From NCBI GenBank assembly GCA_031002005.1, contig JARYHS010009186.1, forward strand, positions 257,453,199-257,517,198: DNA of 64,000 nt. The letters run 5' to 3'. Both the position numbers and the translations under genes were made by a program. How positions within the stretch are numbered: the first letter of the stretch is position 1; each line of letters starts with the position of its first letter. Of the stretch, positions 40,701 through 55,700 are shown piece by piece. Under the pieces are notes generated by a model. The model worked only from the letters and a program-made list of their open reading frames with translations, had not been told where the DNA came from and ran no database searches. Source of the DNA: Vandiemenella viatica (Eukaryota > Arthropoda > Insecta > Orthoptera > Morabidae).

Positions 40701-43700
40701 CTTCGATTACCTTATGCTACTGTTGGACAACCACATTAGGGAGGACCACATGGAGATGGTCAATATGGGTGATATCAAGGGTTGCATTCAAAGATCTAAA
40801 GAATCTTTCCAAGGACTTGAGGCAGCTGCTAAACAACTAACTATAAACTGCAATCCAGACGTGATTGACAAAGACCAAGCACTTCTCTGCTATGTTAAGG
40901 GACCCTGATGTTAAACTGGCTGTTTTAACATGTGGCAAGACTGATCTGAAGGAACTTCTCACACATGCACTGATAGTGGACATGGCCAAGAGGATGGTCT
41001 AACCAGAACATCGAGTACCTTAAGGTGGTTACAGAGCAATATTCAAGAATCATCATGAAATATTTGTGTGCATGAACTGCTTCAAGTACCAAGCAAATCA
41101 TTATGTGCTGGGCTGGTGGAGGGGAGGACTCAATATAAATTTGGTATTTTTTATTAATTTTAATTAATTTTCATGTCTAAACTATAGTTTATCTTGTAAA
41201 AGTATAATAACTACAAATATACTAAGATCAGGAAAGATTACAGAAGAGTTAAGATTACAACTAGGTGCAAAAGGGGTTATTTGTGATGTAGTATTGAATA
41301 TTCTGAAAGCTTTGGATGATGTGAAACAGCATTTGCATGGTAACTAGAGCCACAACACAAGAGGCAGAGTGGAAGTGGCCTAGCAAGATTAGTGTGGGAA
41401 CAGCTTCCGACTAAATATCGCATGTGTGCCAGGGTGATTTGAGATGTGAAGATATCGGGAAGCAAGTTTGACTTACATAAATTTTCCAGTATTTCAAACT
41501 TTGTAATTTTTTTGGATGATACAGTTTCAAACAAATTTAGTGACGGTATTGAGTTGGACTGAGAAAAATTTCGAAAGATTGAAGAATATAATTTAACTAT
41601 TTTAATTATTTATTTCAAAAGGGGAGGTTTTTAATTCTTAGCTTTATAACTGGGTGAATATTATATCTGGAATGATTGTTGTAATGTAAACCGTTAGAGT
41701 TTTCATATTTTCTTCCAATTTAAGATAGATTGCATTTGCTGAGCTATTTGCAAGCACCTCAACATATTACCGCCAAGGAAAGCCCATTGTAGATTTTGAC
41801 AAACCATTTAGCTATGGTATCTTTGATTATAGCCCATGTTACACAAAATTTAATAGGAAAACACGAAACTTCAATTGCTGATGGGAACAGTTTGAAAAAT
41901 GATCTAACAAAAATCCACTGTCAATATTATTCACTAGGTATATTTCATAGTCAGTTTTTCCTTGAGTTTAATACAGTATTAGTCCTTTCGGTAAACACTA
42001 TTTCAAAATCACAAGAACAAATATACAACTACTTTTTGTCAGTCGCCTCTCAGGGACGCTATATATACCAATAATCATTATGTCCTGCGGCCATCTCACT
42101 TCACACACACACACACAGCTTCCCACCTTATTGCGTCTACTACAACTGAGGCAGTATTACCAGCTGCTAACATTGAAAAACATACTCAGTAACTAAATTA
42201 CCAACTACTCACCGTGGAACCTCGCTTTACAGAACATGAGATACATGAAATACAAAGATATAACGATATATATCATTATACTGTCTACTTTCACAGAAAC
42301 TAACATACAGACAATTAAATATGATTGAACACAATTATAGTTAAATACTGTGATGAGAAAGTGATTTGTTACTATAGGGCTATAGCAGGAAAATCAGTTA
42401 AAATAGGTTTATATCTGTAAAACCATTGAGCTTAACATGTTTTGCAGTCATTCTGGGGCCAGTTGAAGGCATTTTTAGGGTTGAAAGTATTTTTGTATTT
42501 AATGATTCAGTAATATCGAGAAGCTTGTTCATGGAATGGCAGAGCAAAGTAGTGTAATAATTGTTAAAGTTTCATACTTTTTTTAAGTAATATTTTAGGC
42601 AAATAAATTAAAGGGAGTTGTTCAGAAACATTTGTACAGTTTCATGGTTTAAAAAATAATGTCATTAATAGTAATTATTTATGACATGTAAAGTTGCTGG
42701 GAAGGCTCAAGAAACATTTGAGTGCAGCCAGGGTACTATGAAAGGCCTTGATTCTTGATTGTTTTTTCCAGCACTCTGACTGAGTTTGGTATAATAGCAG
42801 GTTTGCATTAAATTTCAAGTCAAAATTATATGAAAAACATCTTAAATCTCATAAAAGTGTATTGTGGGATTTTTGGAACATTTTCATAGGTCATTCACTT
42901 ATTTTTGCCTATATTTAGGCAAGATAGAATTTAACTGAATTTTTGGAGTGGTTGTTGGTGCATTGTAGGTCTGACTGCAGAATGCGTGGTGAGAACTTGT
43001 GATCTTTTGAAAATGAAGTTCAATATGGTCAAAATAATTTATTGAAGTGCAGGTGGTGGTTTGAGAACTTTTATATAATAGTGAATAAAAATCAAAATTA
43101 AATTCAAACAATCTGTAGTGCTTTATTCCATAATGTTTCCTATCAACTAAACTAAAGCTCATCATTTCACCTTCAATTATCTCCCCTATAATAAAGTTTA
43201 GCATAATGTTTCTGAAACTAATGATGTGATATTTATTAAAGAATATAGTTACTTAAACCAGAAGATGGTGGCAACAAATCAGATCACCAAAATATTGTGC
43301 AATTGTAAGTGTATTTATAACACACCTTTAACTCGGCTAGTCACCCAAGAACAACATTTATATATACTTAAACTTCCTTTATAAATTTTTTATTTCATCT
43401 GCCTGTTGTCAGTCAGTAATTTGAAAATCTCATTAGGATGTTAGTGTATGAGTTGACAACTGATTTTAACAAAAGAAGTTAAAACAAAATTAAAATAGAT
43501 GTTAATTGGCACAGTCATTTTGTGTATCTTAACTTCTACTACTAAACCACCCAATTTCCACCATACAAAATTTGACTTCAGCTAGGTAAATATAATCTAG
43601 AAGAATTAGTTGCTTAGTGTTGTTCTGACAAAGTAAGAAAGGAGAATTACTGATGTCAACAAAAATTAATATGTTTTGAATGACAAGATCACTAGAACAA

Positions 43701-46700
43701 TGAAGACAAACTATGAGTAATTGTGTTGATTATAAGTGGAAACACATTAGTGCTGCATTAGACTGAAAAAAAGCTATGGGAATTAAATTAAAAATTGTTT
43801 TTTAATAGGTTCCGTTAGCCAAATTATCAATTTTTATACAAGCTCATAAGTGAAAGAATGTAAGATTTCCCAGTGTATCAACTGTAAGAAAACTTCTTGA
43901 GCTTGCAGCCAGAGTAACACTTCAATCTGATGTGCGATGTGAGAGAGGAATATTAGACCATATTGACATGCTCCTCCTGTGCGAGATTTATAAGTATTTT
44001 CATTATGAATATTAAATGAACTAGATGAGTCTTTAAGGCTTCGAAAGAATATAACATAAATTAGTAACCACTGAAAGATCTATTTTCTACTGTGACATGT
44101 GGTATAACACACCTTTGGAATGTATTATTTGCATGTTGCACAGATAAAAAATGGACTACCAAAACTGCAAAAAATGAAAAGAGTAACAGATGTAATTTTA
44201 GAATGGCAGTAATTCTTTTGCCAATGTTAAAAGAAAACTAACCTGTGTCGAGATGAAACCTCCTAGAGCATTTCTGTGTTTTGATAACCATCTAATTGCT
44301 TTCAAAGCATTAGGATGTTTTTCTGCACCACCAATTTTTAATAATGACAGAATAACATATGCTGTTATCTCAACACTGAGACTTGTTGAAGGATTTCCTG
44401 TTCAAACAAACGAAAGAAAACAGATATGTGCTGTATTTTACATAACAGGTCTACTTTCCAATTTGGTGGACTCACTGTATTAATTGTTGTGAATTCAACA
44501 CTTTCAATATCTTTGTCAATTTATCTAATTATATTTTAGTTATTATGAGATAAGTGCCTTCAAAATATAACTATTAAATATAATATTTCAGGCCATGCCC
44601 TTTTCCAAGTAAGTACCAGGTGTGTAAATATGAAACCGGAATTTTTTTATCAAAAATACACGTTCATCGCATAAAAATGGTAGGACATACCTTATTCAAA
44701 ATATTGTCCATTGCAAGATATACATTTTCCCCATCTCTCTGGTAATTTATGAATGCCACGCCAAAAAATATTTTTCTCTTTTGATGCAAACCAGTCATCA
44801 AGCCATTTTCGCACATTTTCGTAAGAAGTGAAGCGCTGCTCAGCGAGTGCGTGCACCATCGATGCAAAGAGATAGTAATCCGACAGAGCTAGGTCAGGTG
44901 AGTAAGCCACATGCGTCAGTATCTCCCAACTAAGTGACTCAATCATTTCCTTGACTGGTTTTGATGTGTGTGATGGTGCGTTGTCGTGAAGCAAAATCAC
45001 TTTGTGTTGTCTTTTCTGGTATTCTGGTCATTTTTCCCACAATGCTTGGTTCAAATCGATCATTTGCTATTGATAACGTTCACTATTAACAGTTTCACCA
45101 GGTTTTAGAAGCTCATAATAGATCACACCACTTTGATCCCACCAAACACAGAGCATTGTCTTCTTTCCATAGCGATTTGGCCTTGAATCTGACTATGACG
45201 GTTCACCTGGAGATACCCATAATTTTTTACACTTAGGTTTCTCAAAATATATCCACTTTTCATCACCAGTCACAATTCTATGGAGAAATGATTTACTTTT
45301 ATATCTGGCGAGCAGCATTTCACAAGTGGTTTTTCGGTTTTCTTGCTGCCTGTCAGTCAGTTCATGTGGAAGCCATTTTCCCATCTTCTGGATTTTTCCC
45401 ATCGTTTTTAAACGTATAGAAACAGCTTCCCATGTCACATTCAATTGATCTGCAAGTTGTTGTTGCGTTTGAGCATCATCCTCATCCAACAATGCTTGCA
45501 ACTCATTGTCTTCAAACTTCTTCCGAGGTCTTCCACGGTCTTCATTGCTGATGTCAAAATCTCCACTTTTGAATTTTTTAAACCACTCGAAACATTGTGT
45601 TTTACCGAGAGCACGCTCACCGTAAGCTTCAACAAGTATTCGATGTGATTCTGCAGCAGTTTTCTTTAAATGAAAACTGAAAATCAACGATGTCCACAAA
45701 TCGTAGTTTGTATGCTCAAAAGTCGAAATCTTCAACATTGTTAAAAACTGCACTGTCATATGAAACTTGTATTGTCGGGAGTTAACAATCACAGTCGGCT
45801 GTAGACAAAAGAAACTGGCGATAATGACGTGATCTGGCGGTAACTGCTTTGATAGCTACAGTCATCTATCGGCAAATTCCGGTTTCATATTTACACCCCT
45901 AGTATAACCATGTGACTGAGCTTCTGCAAGTGCCTACTGTCAACATAATCACATGTAGAATGGAACTAACTGTTGGTAGTAGTTGGGGGAGCAACGATAA
46001 TATTACAGTGAAGTATTCACGGGTGTACAGCCAACTTGTGTTGTGAAAGCATGATATGGTGATGACTATCTCCACCTTCTTCCTTGGATATGAAAACATC
46101 TGTAGTGGTCTGTTGACTAACAGGTAATGAGACAGCTCAGGTGCTGTGTCCCTCTTATATACCAAATGATTCTGTCCGTGATCTGCACCAGTAGGCTGGA
46201 TTCCAGTGGGCTTGTGTTTATGTCTTCATTGCGACCCACAGACCCTAATAAGGAGCCATCTAAGGTGGCAGCTAGACAGAGATACAATGCTCAGTGGAGC
46301 TTTGCCATGGCTGAAGACAAAGCTCACTGTCTCTATTGAATGTATCGGCCTGTCGAATTTCGATCACATCCTTGATTATTGAATCCCAAACATATGAAGT
46401 ATCAGTATCTCAATCTTATTGAAGTTTTTAATGAGCTTCTAATAAGAATAACATTTAGCTATTTGCTGAAAGTCTTTAATAATTATGACTACGAATAGTT
46501 TAATCATATTTGCACATTTCCTTTGAACATTTTATCTTTTTTGTAACTATGTATTCCTTGAGAAAAATTTGCAGATATTGATATTACAGTTAATTAATTG
46601 CATTGGAGCATATGCCAATTGTTAATTACCCTGCATACCTACTTTTGTTTTATTTGAATTTGCACTTTAAACTCTTTCAGCAGTTGACGTAACCTGCTCA

Positions 46701-49700
46701 GTTCATTCCTCAATAATTTATTCCAATATCTGTATCCCTTACCTATAACTAAAAATTTTCCCCTTCCATTATTCCTGAAATCAAGTGATAATTCATGTTT
46801 AAGGTCATCTCTTCCCTTTCATATACTAGTCCTAATCGATCTGCTGATACACATCCAGGCCTCATCACAAATTAATGAATTGCACACTCCCAGGAAGCTA
46901 TAAGTTTGTAGCATCTGTCAATTTCCTCATTACAGATTACTGATCTTTTTCTTTGAAAATAAACATAAAGAACATTTTCTTGCCTGATTTTGAAACTCTG
47001 CAATAATATAAATCAGTTTTAGCAAAAATAGGAATAAACACCTTAGTTTTGAATCTACTGACACTATTTAGAAAAATGCGGAAGGTGTTTTTTTATAGCA
47101 TCAAAAAGTGAGTGTTATACTAATGATACATATAAGCAGGTTATTGAGGGGAATGTTTTATTGGGAATATTACTGAGTAGCTTCTTGGTAAATGGAATAA
47201 AATTATCTTTATCTGGACAGATGTGTTACATTCCACATCCTTTATGATGAGATCAAAGATAAAATATATTGTATTGTTCTTATTGTCATTTATTACAAGA
47301 TGTCTAATCTTTCAGTTTGTGTAAATCTGGTATGTAAGTCTGGTTTCTCTTTCTTTCTGATGTGCATGAATAAAATATGAGGGCTTGGACAAATATGTAG
47401 GCCTATTATTAGCTTATATCCAATTTCTAAATCACTAATTGTATTAAATAACAATAATCATTTACCTAGTTTTTCCCACCAAAGCAAATCCTGTTGAACT
47501 TGTGCATTACCCATGAGATCATGCAGAGACTTAATTGCAAGATTTTTTTCTCCTAGCATTGCGAATGCATATGTCGATATGGCTAATGTGTAGATATCTG
47601 GCTTCGTATCACCTCTCAGACAGTAAAGTGCATTTGAAGTAACAGCAGGAGGTATGGTAAGTCCAGTTTCAAGGAGAGATATAAGTACATATGCAGTTAA
47701 GGCAACTGATGAACTTTCATCTGATAAGCCACCCTGTATTTAAAAACAATAAAAACATAAATTACTCTGTTTTTAATATACAAATTAAAACATTATAATT
47801 TAGATAATAATAAGATTATAGTTTGTTACCTTAATGTCTTTTTGAAAAACTTGTCCAACTAACGGGAAACATCCATTTTCTAGTTGTTTTTTAACTATCC
47901 ATTCCACACTGACTTGAAGGCTATTGTCATCTATGAAAATGAATTTTCTTGCCTGTGAAAATGATTTGACTACAAAAGCAGTGAGCCACATTGAGCCAAC
48001 TGAATCTTCTTTACCAAATGCTGAGTAGGAGCCATCTTCATGTCTATAATTAAGCTCACGTTGGTAACCTGTAATTTCATTAAGTCACAAATTAGAGGCT
48101 GCTGGTGTGGGGTTAAAAACAGGTGACCAAAGGAATACTGAAAGCAGATAAGTGACAGGAAAAATCATAAATAATAGTGATATAGTAGAAGCTGGGGAAA
48201 AAATGGAAGATGGTTCACAAATGGTAAAATTATAACAAAGGCAGATATAAGACTGTTACTAGTGAATTGTAGGAGTAAAATGAACAAAGTAATACAGTTT
48301 GGTAACCTAATAGACTTACATAAGCCACAAGTACTTATCAAGATAGAATCTTCATTAAAAGAATAAGTGCTAGACAATGAAGTTTTTCCTGATGGCTTTA
48401 AGGTGTACCATACAGATTGTGGAGAAATTGATGGAAAGGTCTTCATACTGGTTAGAAAAGATTATTATAGCTCACTGGTGTTAGTAGATGATAGTTATGA
48501 GTTACTGGGATAGACTCCTTGGGAGCAACAAAAGAAAAAAACAGGGTCTTAGCTGACTAAAGATGAGGCTCTTGGTGAGAAATTAAATTCCTGTTTAAAG
48601 TGCAGAGGAGATAGTAGAATGGTCATTATTGGTGGGAACTTAAATCTTTCAGATGTCTACTGGCAGGGAATTAAGATAAATAATACAAGGGAGCTGAAAT
48701 TTGCAAATATGTTAGTGAGGGAAGCAGGCTTTACACAAGTAGTAGAATAGAGTATAAGGGGACGAAACATGTGGGATATCTTCTTAACAACGCCTTATGA
48801 ACTGTGGGGTCTCAGGTTACAGTGATCACGAAGCAGCGATTATGTATATTAGAGGGTTTAGTAAATCAGTGGCCAAAAGTGAAGGTGGACATTTATAGGA
48901 AAGCATATGTCACTGAATTTAGAGAAAGATTTGAAAGAAGGCCACCAGTACAGGGGCAAAGGAGATGGGAAGTGTTCAAGGAAATAATGAGAAGGGGAGA
49001 AATAAACAAAGAAAACATAAAGAAAGTACAAAATCTGCTTACTATAATACAGATGTAAGAAGCCTAAAGCAAAGAGGGAAGCTAAAGATGGGTTTTGTAA
49101 GACGAAAAGCTTGCAGTGGGGTTCTGCATAAAGCTTGAATCTTAGCTCTGATCGTGCGTAGCATTGGATGCTACAGTTCTGACTTAAATATAATAACTCA
49201 GTCACCACATAGATTATTTAAAACAAAAGCTATGGAAAACTGTAAGTTCAAATAATGTTCACAAGTCCATTATTATTAGGTAACTATATTCTTCAAATTT
49301 TACAACGTGAGAAAACTGTACAGGCAATAGGACAAGTTGCCAGAAGAAAACTTTGCAAGTTCAATGAACCGTTCGAGCCAGACCACACCCCATAGTTCAC
49401 AGTTCAAACTTTTTAGTTGCAGAAATTAAATAAAAGTGAAACACACTGTTGTATATAATTATGTATAAAAGCGATCGTTTAAATTGAAATAAATATAATT
49501 TGTAGACTGTATTTTGATTTATAATCTTGATCAGTTTATTTCCTTTTGTTTGCTATGTCCAAAAATCCTTTCATACCAACATTTGACTGTGTCTGGAGTA
49601 CTTTATGCATTGAGTTCACTCCAAAAGAATAGCAGGTTCTTTTCTACTCAAGATATATCAATTTTTTCCCGCAACTATTATTTTCAAGCTTCTCTGCTCA

Positions 49701-52700
49701 ATTATCCTGATTTTCTCTCCACTTCTACCAACAATTCTCTTAACTAGAGACAATACAAGCTCCTCACTTCTATTTTTTTCCAGAGATCATATATCCTTTC
49801 AAGCATCTCTGAGCAAACAATATTTATTAAACTTGCTATTCTTTTTTATAAATTCTTTTAACTATTAATTTGCCAATATTATGGCCTTTATGAGTATGAA
49901 CATATAAATTTACTTGTTTTTAAAGAGCTGCTATGTTACAACACGCTCCCATTGTTCAACTGTTTGTTCGATTTAAACAATCTCGAGGCCTCATTTGTCA
50001 AGATACAATCTTAACGCGACATTATAATGAAACTGAATGGTCTACGCTGCATATTAGCAAGCCTAAGGTTTTCAGAGCTAACTGATTGCTACTACACTAG
50101 TTTGAGTCTTGTCTCTTGCACAGCTACTTGAAGACTGACTCGCTCGCTGTGGCTGCTAACCAGGAAAGTTCTGGTACTCACAGAGCGTGGGAAAACCTAG
50201 CGGTTGCACTTCCTATGGGAATCTTTCCGGTAACTAATCAGTTTCTCATCTCACATCTGAAGGTTTCATCATACAACTTGTTGACCTTGACAACTAAAAG
50301 AATCCTATCACTCTGAAATTTTACAGATCGCTAGATCTGGTAGCAAACGTTAACTTTGGTTATTAAGAAAAATTTCATAACTTTAATATTTTAGCCGAAA
50401 AGAAATAATTTAGATATGAACTTTCGAAATATCGTTCCAGGAGAATGCTGAAGAATGATGAAATGCAAAATACTATCTCAACAACTGTAAAACTGCTTTC
50501 TAACTTGAATTATCATAGAAACTGACTCTAAAAATGAAATACAATATTTTTTAATCTAACTCACGGTTCTGGGGATAAAATTTTGTCACGCAGTTACAAA
50601 ATTTGATAGATACCTGACAGTTTATGAAAAATATTATAGCTGTAGGGGGGCAGCAGGGTGATGCAGCTAGGAATTTCTATGGCTACGTTAGAGAACTGAG
50701 GGGAAGGGTGGGTAATGAGGTATCAAAAGAGGTAAACATTATTCTAATAAATGATTGTTGGTAAAGATGAGGAATAAGTTACTGAGGATTTGCAACAGGC
50801 AGAGATACTGAGTAATTGGTTTCATGACATCATTAAGGAATATCATTTGGGTATGAGAGGGAAAAAATCAGATGATGAGATTTTCTACATAAGTAGTAAT
50901 GAGCAGACCAAAATACTGGAAATAAATCCTGACGATATTATGGAAAAAATAAGAGAATTTAAAACGAATAAGTGGACTGGTTGTGGATAATATTGCTATA
51001 TATCTATTAAAGATAGCAGGATATGACATTTTACCTTATCTTTTAATATTATTTAGATTGAGTTTGGAGACTTGCTGCTTACCAGAGGATAGGTAAAGTG
51101 CCACAGTAGTACTGGTCCGCAAAGGAGGGGTGACAAATAGAGTTAGAAATTACAGGGCAATTAGTCTAATATCAGTGGTGGGAAAGTTGTTGGAGAGATT
51201 GGTAGGCAACCACATCAGGAATGACTTTGCGGAAAGGAGCTAGTTTGCAAAACAGCAACATGGATTTAGGAAAGGAGACTCATGTGAATCTCTGTTGGTG
51301 GGATACATGCAAGATATTGCAGATGAAATTGACGAGGGAGGCCAGGTTTGATTTTAATATAATTTAATTGCGATGGAGCACACACTCCGGTGGAAATTCG
51401 CTTGGTCATCTGATTTCCCTTTTTTATTTTTTTAAAATTATCTTATATAATTCGAGTGATAAATTCTTCCCCCATCTACTTACACATTTATTTATTTATT
51501 TATCAATCTTGTTTCATGGATCCCTGCTGAGGAAGGACCTTTGGGATATGAAACAAATTTTAATTTTAAATTCCTTCAATGTTTTAGGTAAATTATTCAT
51601 CACGTCACAAGGTAATATGTTTAATTCCTAACACACTTACCCACAAAAGAAAATTTTCCCACTCCCTTAGCCATGAAATCAAATGACATTTTGTGGTGGT
51701 AGTCATCTTTACACTCCCATGTACCATTCCTAATTCATCAACCAAAGTCCCTCCAAGCCATCACCAACATAACATTGTACATTCACAGCACAATCCAGCT
51801 CCTTTATCATATCAGTTACTGACTGGGGCCTGCAATATATTTCAAAAACAAATCTAGCTAATCTCCTTTGCAAATCCTCCGACACCTGTATTTGATATCC
51901 AAAATGTGGGTCCCAAACTACACCACCATATTCAACCAATGGTCTGACGAATTCCCTAACTTCTTTGGTGCATCCTGTCATCATCCTCTCCAGTAAAAGA
52001 TGCACTTTGTAACCTTTTTTACCACCTGCCAAATTTATTCTGCCCAGTTGAGGTTTTAACTTAATTTAATTTAATTGCGATGGAGCACATACTCCAGTGG
52101 CAATTTCCCTTAACACCATTTTTTTCTCCTATCCTGTACCCACCTACCTTTGTCCTAACAAATTTCAACTTTGAATTGTTTCAATGTTATTGGTAAATTA
52201 TTCATCAATTCCCTTAGTAACTTATTCCAATCCCTGACCCTCTGTGCCAGAAATCAAGTGACAGGTTGTGGTCATGGTTATGTCTTCCTTTCCATGCATT
52301 ACTTTTAATTCTTACACCAATAACCTTCCACATCTTATCATCTTACACTCCCATGACCCTCTTCACCCTCCTCCTGCCTACCAATGAATCCCAATCCAGC
52401 ACTTACATAATACCAGTTACTGATCCTGTTCTGCACTATTTTCAAAGACAAATTTAGCAGCCCTTCTTTGCATCCCCTCCAGATGGTTTTATGAAGAGTA
52501 TTGTCAGTGCAGGGGGACCATTGACTGATGCATCTAAAAATTTCTATGGCTATATCAGGAAACTGAGTGGAAGGGAGGATGTAGAGACACTTATAGATAA
52601 GGATGGAGAAGAAGTTACTGAGGATTTGAAAAAGGCAGAGATTTTAAGTAACTGGTTCAGTGAAAGCATTAGGGACAATGAATCAGAAACAGGAGGGTCT

Positions 52701-55700
52701 AATTCGGAGAACGAGCTTAACAACACAATTAGAAATGACGATAGTAAAAAATTTGATATCCATCCTGAGGAAATCATGAAGGAAATAAGAAAGCTGAAAA
52801 AACATAAAGGGGCTGGTGAAGATAATATTACTACAGATATCTTAAAGATAGCCGGATGTCACATTGTACCTTATGTAAGGAACCAAGGCCGATACCGGGG
52901 TTGAGTATCGCCTAAGTGCCTTAACTTACACTCTTGATAGCACCACACTGTTCGATGAAAACTTACTGAATATGTTAATTTGCTTTGACCATGTTGCCTG
53001 GATATTCAACTAGAACGCTTAAGGTCGCCACAATATTTGATGACCTCAAATATTGAAAAGGTGATTCAATAGCTACGAAAATAAAACAGTTCACTTTTCC
53101 AAAATTCTTCAAGTTTATTTAAATGAAATCGAAAGTTCAAAACAGCATTCTTAAAGTTGATTAGGCAAATCGAACACTCGTTCCAAAAGTTTGCAGATTG
53201 TGGAGAGAAATCTAACCGACCGAAACCCCTTTAGTAAATTTAAAAGTTCATGTTAGTTACTATATAACACGACACGATCCCACATGGTTGAACTAGCCAG
53301 CGTGGCGAGTTACAACCCGTGCGACGAAAGACAGACCGAAACAGACGCCAGGCAAGAACAGACCAGGCAGGAACAGACCATGGACAGGAACAGACCACAG
53401 GCAGGAACAGACAAACCATAATGGCGGCGGGGCTTTTTTATAGAAACGGCTAGAACCAGTGACGTCAGCAACTGTGTCACATCTTTTTGCTTCCGCGTAG
53501 CTCAAAGTATGTGTAATTTATTTGACGATCCCGACTATTAAAAATGTTTAAACTTTGACAGTATATGGACTTATCTACTAGAAGTCCAGCGGCAGTCTCT
53601 TGAGAAATTTAAAGTAATTAATTTAAAGTTTTATCTTTTTAAGACTCCGCGTAGTGATACTTCGAATTTGGGTAAATCCCTGAGTGTTCTAGAACTTTTT
53701 ACGCGCGTGCACAAACATCCGCGACAATCTATTTTACAAAAACTTAATTACCGGACAAATGCTTAAACTTTTTATGAAAACCCATATATGCATAAAATCG
53801 TCTTAATTAGGGCTATCCACTGATGTAATTTTTAATTTAATATCTCTTTAATAAAAAAGCTTATTTTTTCTCTCAATTAAAATCGCTAATTAGACTTTGC
53901 TGAATTACTTATTTTATTACCAAAATATCGGGGATAGCGCTGACTAAAGCTAGTGATAAAAGATCAGTTGTCGCTTTACTTGATTAAAGATATTACAGAT
54001 CTTAGAATTTCACCATTCTGATCGCGTGTTTCAAAACCTGAACAAACCTAAATATCTCTTAAACCAAACGTTTCCCGATATGATAATTACACTTTAAAAT
54101 GATTTATATGGCAAGTTGTTACTATGAGCAAGATTACAGGGAAATTACTTAAGTTGAAAATTGGACTTCTCGAAATTTCTAAGTCCGCCAAGCAAAACTA
54201 GAATTTGCCAAAATTCTAAGGTGCTTACACTTATCTTGAATATTATTTAAATTGAGTCTAGATAGACCTTGCTGCATACCACAGGACTGGAAAAGTGCAA
54301 TAGTAGTCCGGTACATAAGGGAGGGGTGAGAAATAGAGTTGAGAATTACAGGCCAATCAGTTTGACATCAGTGGTAGGTAAATTAATGGAAAGATTGATA
54401 TGCAACCACATCAGAAATATATGTGAGGAACGTAATTGGTTTTCAAGCAGGCAACATGGTTTCAGGCAAGGATATTCATGCGAATCTCAGTTGGTGGGAT
54501 ATATGCAAGATATTTCAGATGAAATGGACAAGGGAGGCCAAATTGATAGTGTAGCACTAGATCTGTCTAAGGCGTTTGACAGAGTAAGCCATAAAATGGT
54601 AGTAAATAAGGTAAAAACCATTGGAGTGGATAAGAAAGTCATTTGCTGGGTAGAAGAATTTTTAAAAGGTAGAAAACAGAAAGTTAGGGTAGGAAATGTA
54701 GTATCAAAAGAAGTGGAAGTAAAAATGGGTGTGCCACAGGGTAGCGTATTGGGACCATTGCTATTCATTATTCTAATGAATAATTGTGTTGATTGTTTAC
54801 TATCTGAAATTAGATTGTTTGCAGATGACATAATGCTGTATAAAAGAATCAAAACGATAGAGGATTGTAAACAGTTGCAGGGTGATCTGGACAGGATATC
54901 TAATTGGGTTGGTAAACATGGAATGAAGATAAATGCAAAGAAGAGTCAGCTTATTAGATACACAAATAAAAAACAAAAGGTTAATTATGAATATAAGGTG
55001 GGGAAAGAATTGCTTGCTGAAGACTTGAAATGCAAATATCTTGGAATTACTTTTGATAACAAACTTAACTGGGCAGGACACATAGGACAGGTGGTAGGAA
55101 AAGGTTTCAAAGTTCTGCACTTGTTGGAGAGAGTGATGAGGGGATGTACGAGAGAAGTCAAGGAATTGGGTTACAAAACTTTGGTCAGACCATTGGTCGA
55201 ATATGGTAGTGTAGTATGGGACCCTCATTTTACGTATCAAATACAGGAGTTGGAGAGGGTGCAAAGAAGGGGCTGCTAGATTTGTTTCTGGAAATTATCG
55301 CAGAATGCAATCAGTGACGGATATGATAAAGGAGCTGGAATGGGATTCATTGCAAGACAGGAGGAGGATGAGGAGGGTCATGGGAGTGTACAGGGCATAT
55401 ACTGGTGATGAGGCATGGAAAGATATTGCAAATAGGTATGAAAAGTAGTGCATGGAAGGGAAAAGATGACCATGACCACAAGCGGGCACTCGATTTCAGG
55501 CACAAGGGTGTGGGAAGATTCTCTTTTTAGGTAAGGGTGTCAGGGATTGGAATGAGTTACCAAGAGAAATGATGAATAATTTACCGAAAACTTTGAAGGA
55601 ATTTAAAGATAAAATTTGTAGAGGGCAAAGGTAGGTGGGTGCAGGATAGGGGGAAGATGGGTGTGTAGGGAAATTGCCACCGGAGCCTGTGCTCCATTGC

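Noticed and set aside
42103..42117. CRISPR or other prokaryotic arrays anywhere in the window
   Set aside because: Only simple sequence repeats and transposon repeats are seen; the DNA is clearly eukaryotic.
35691..43360. Similarity between 35691-35727 and 43323-43360 (GGCTAGTCACC)
   Set aside because: It is too short and isolated to define an element here; noted only as a possible dispersed repeat.
48804..49058. 84-residue ORF as an independent gene
   Set aside because: It is an out-of-frame part of the LINE endonuclease-linker region.
51357..52488. Twin-priming explanation for the opposed LINE D fragments
   Set aside because: The order and overlap of segments do not fit a single inverted insertion; nested independent truncated copies explain them better.
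54487..55264. Long minus-strand ORFs opposite the LINE RT
   Set aside because: They are antisense shadows of the coding RT frame at 54269-55279.
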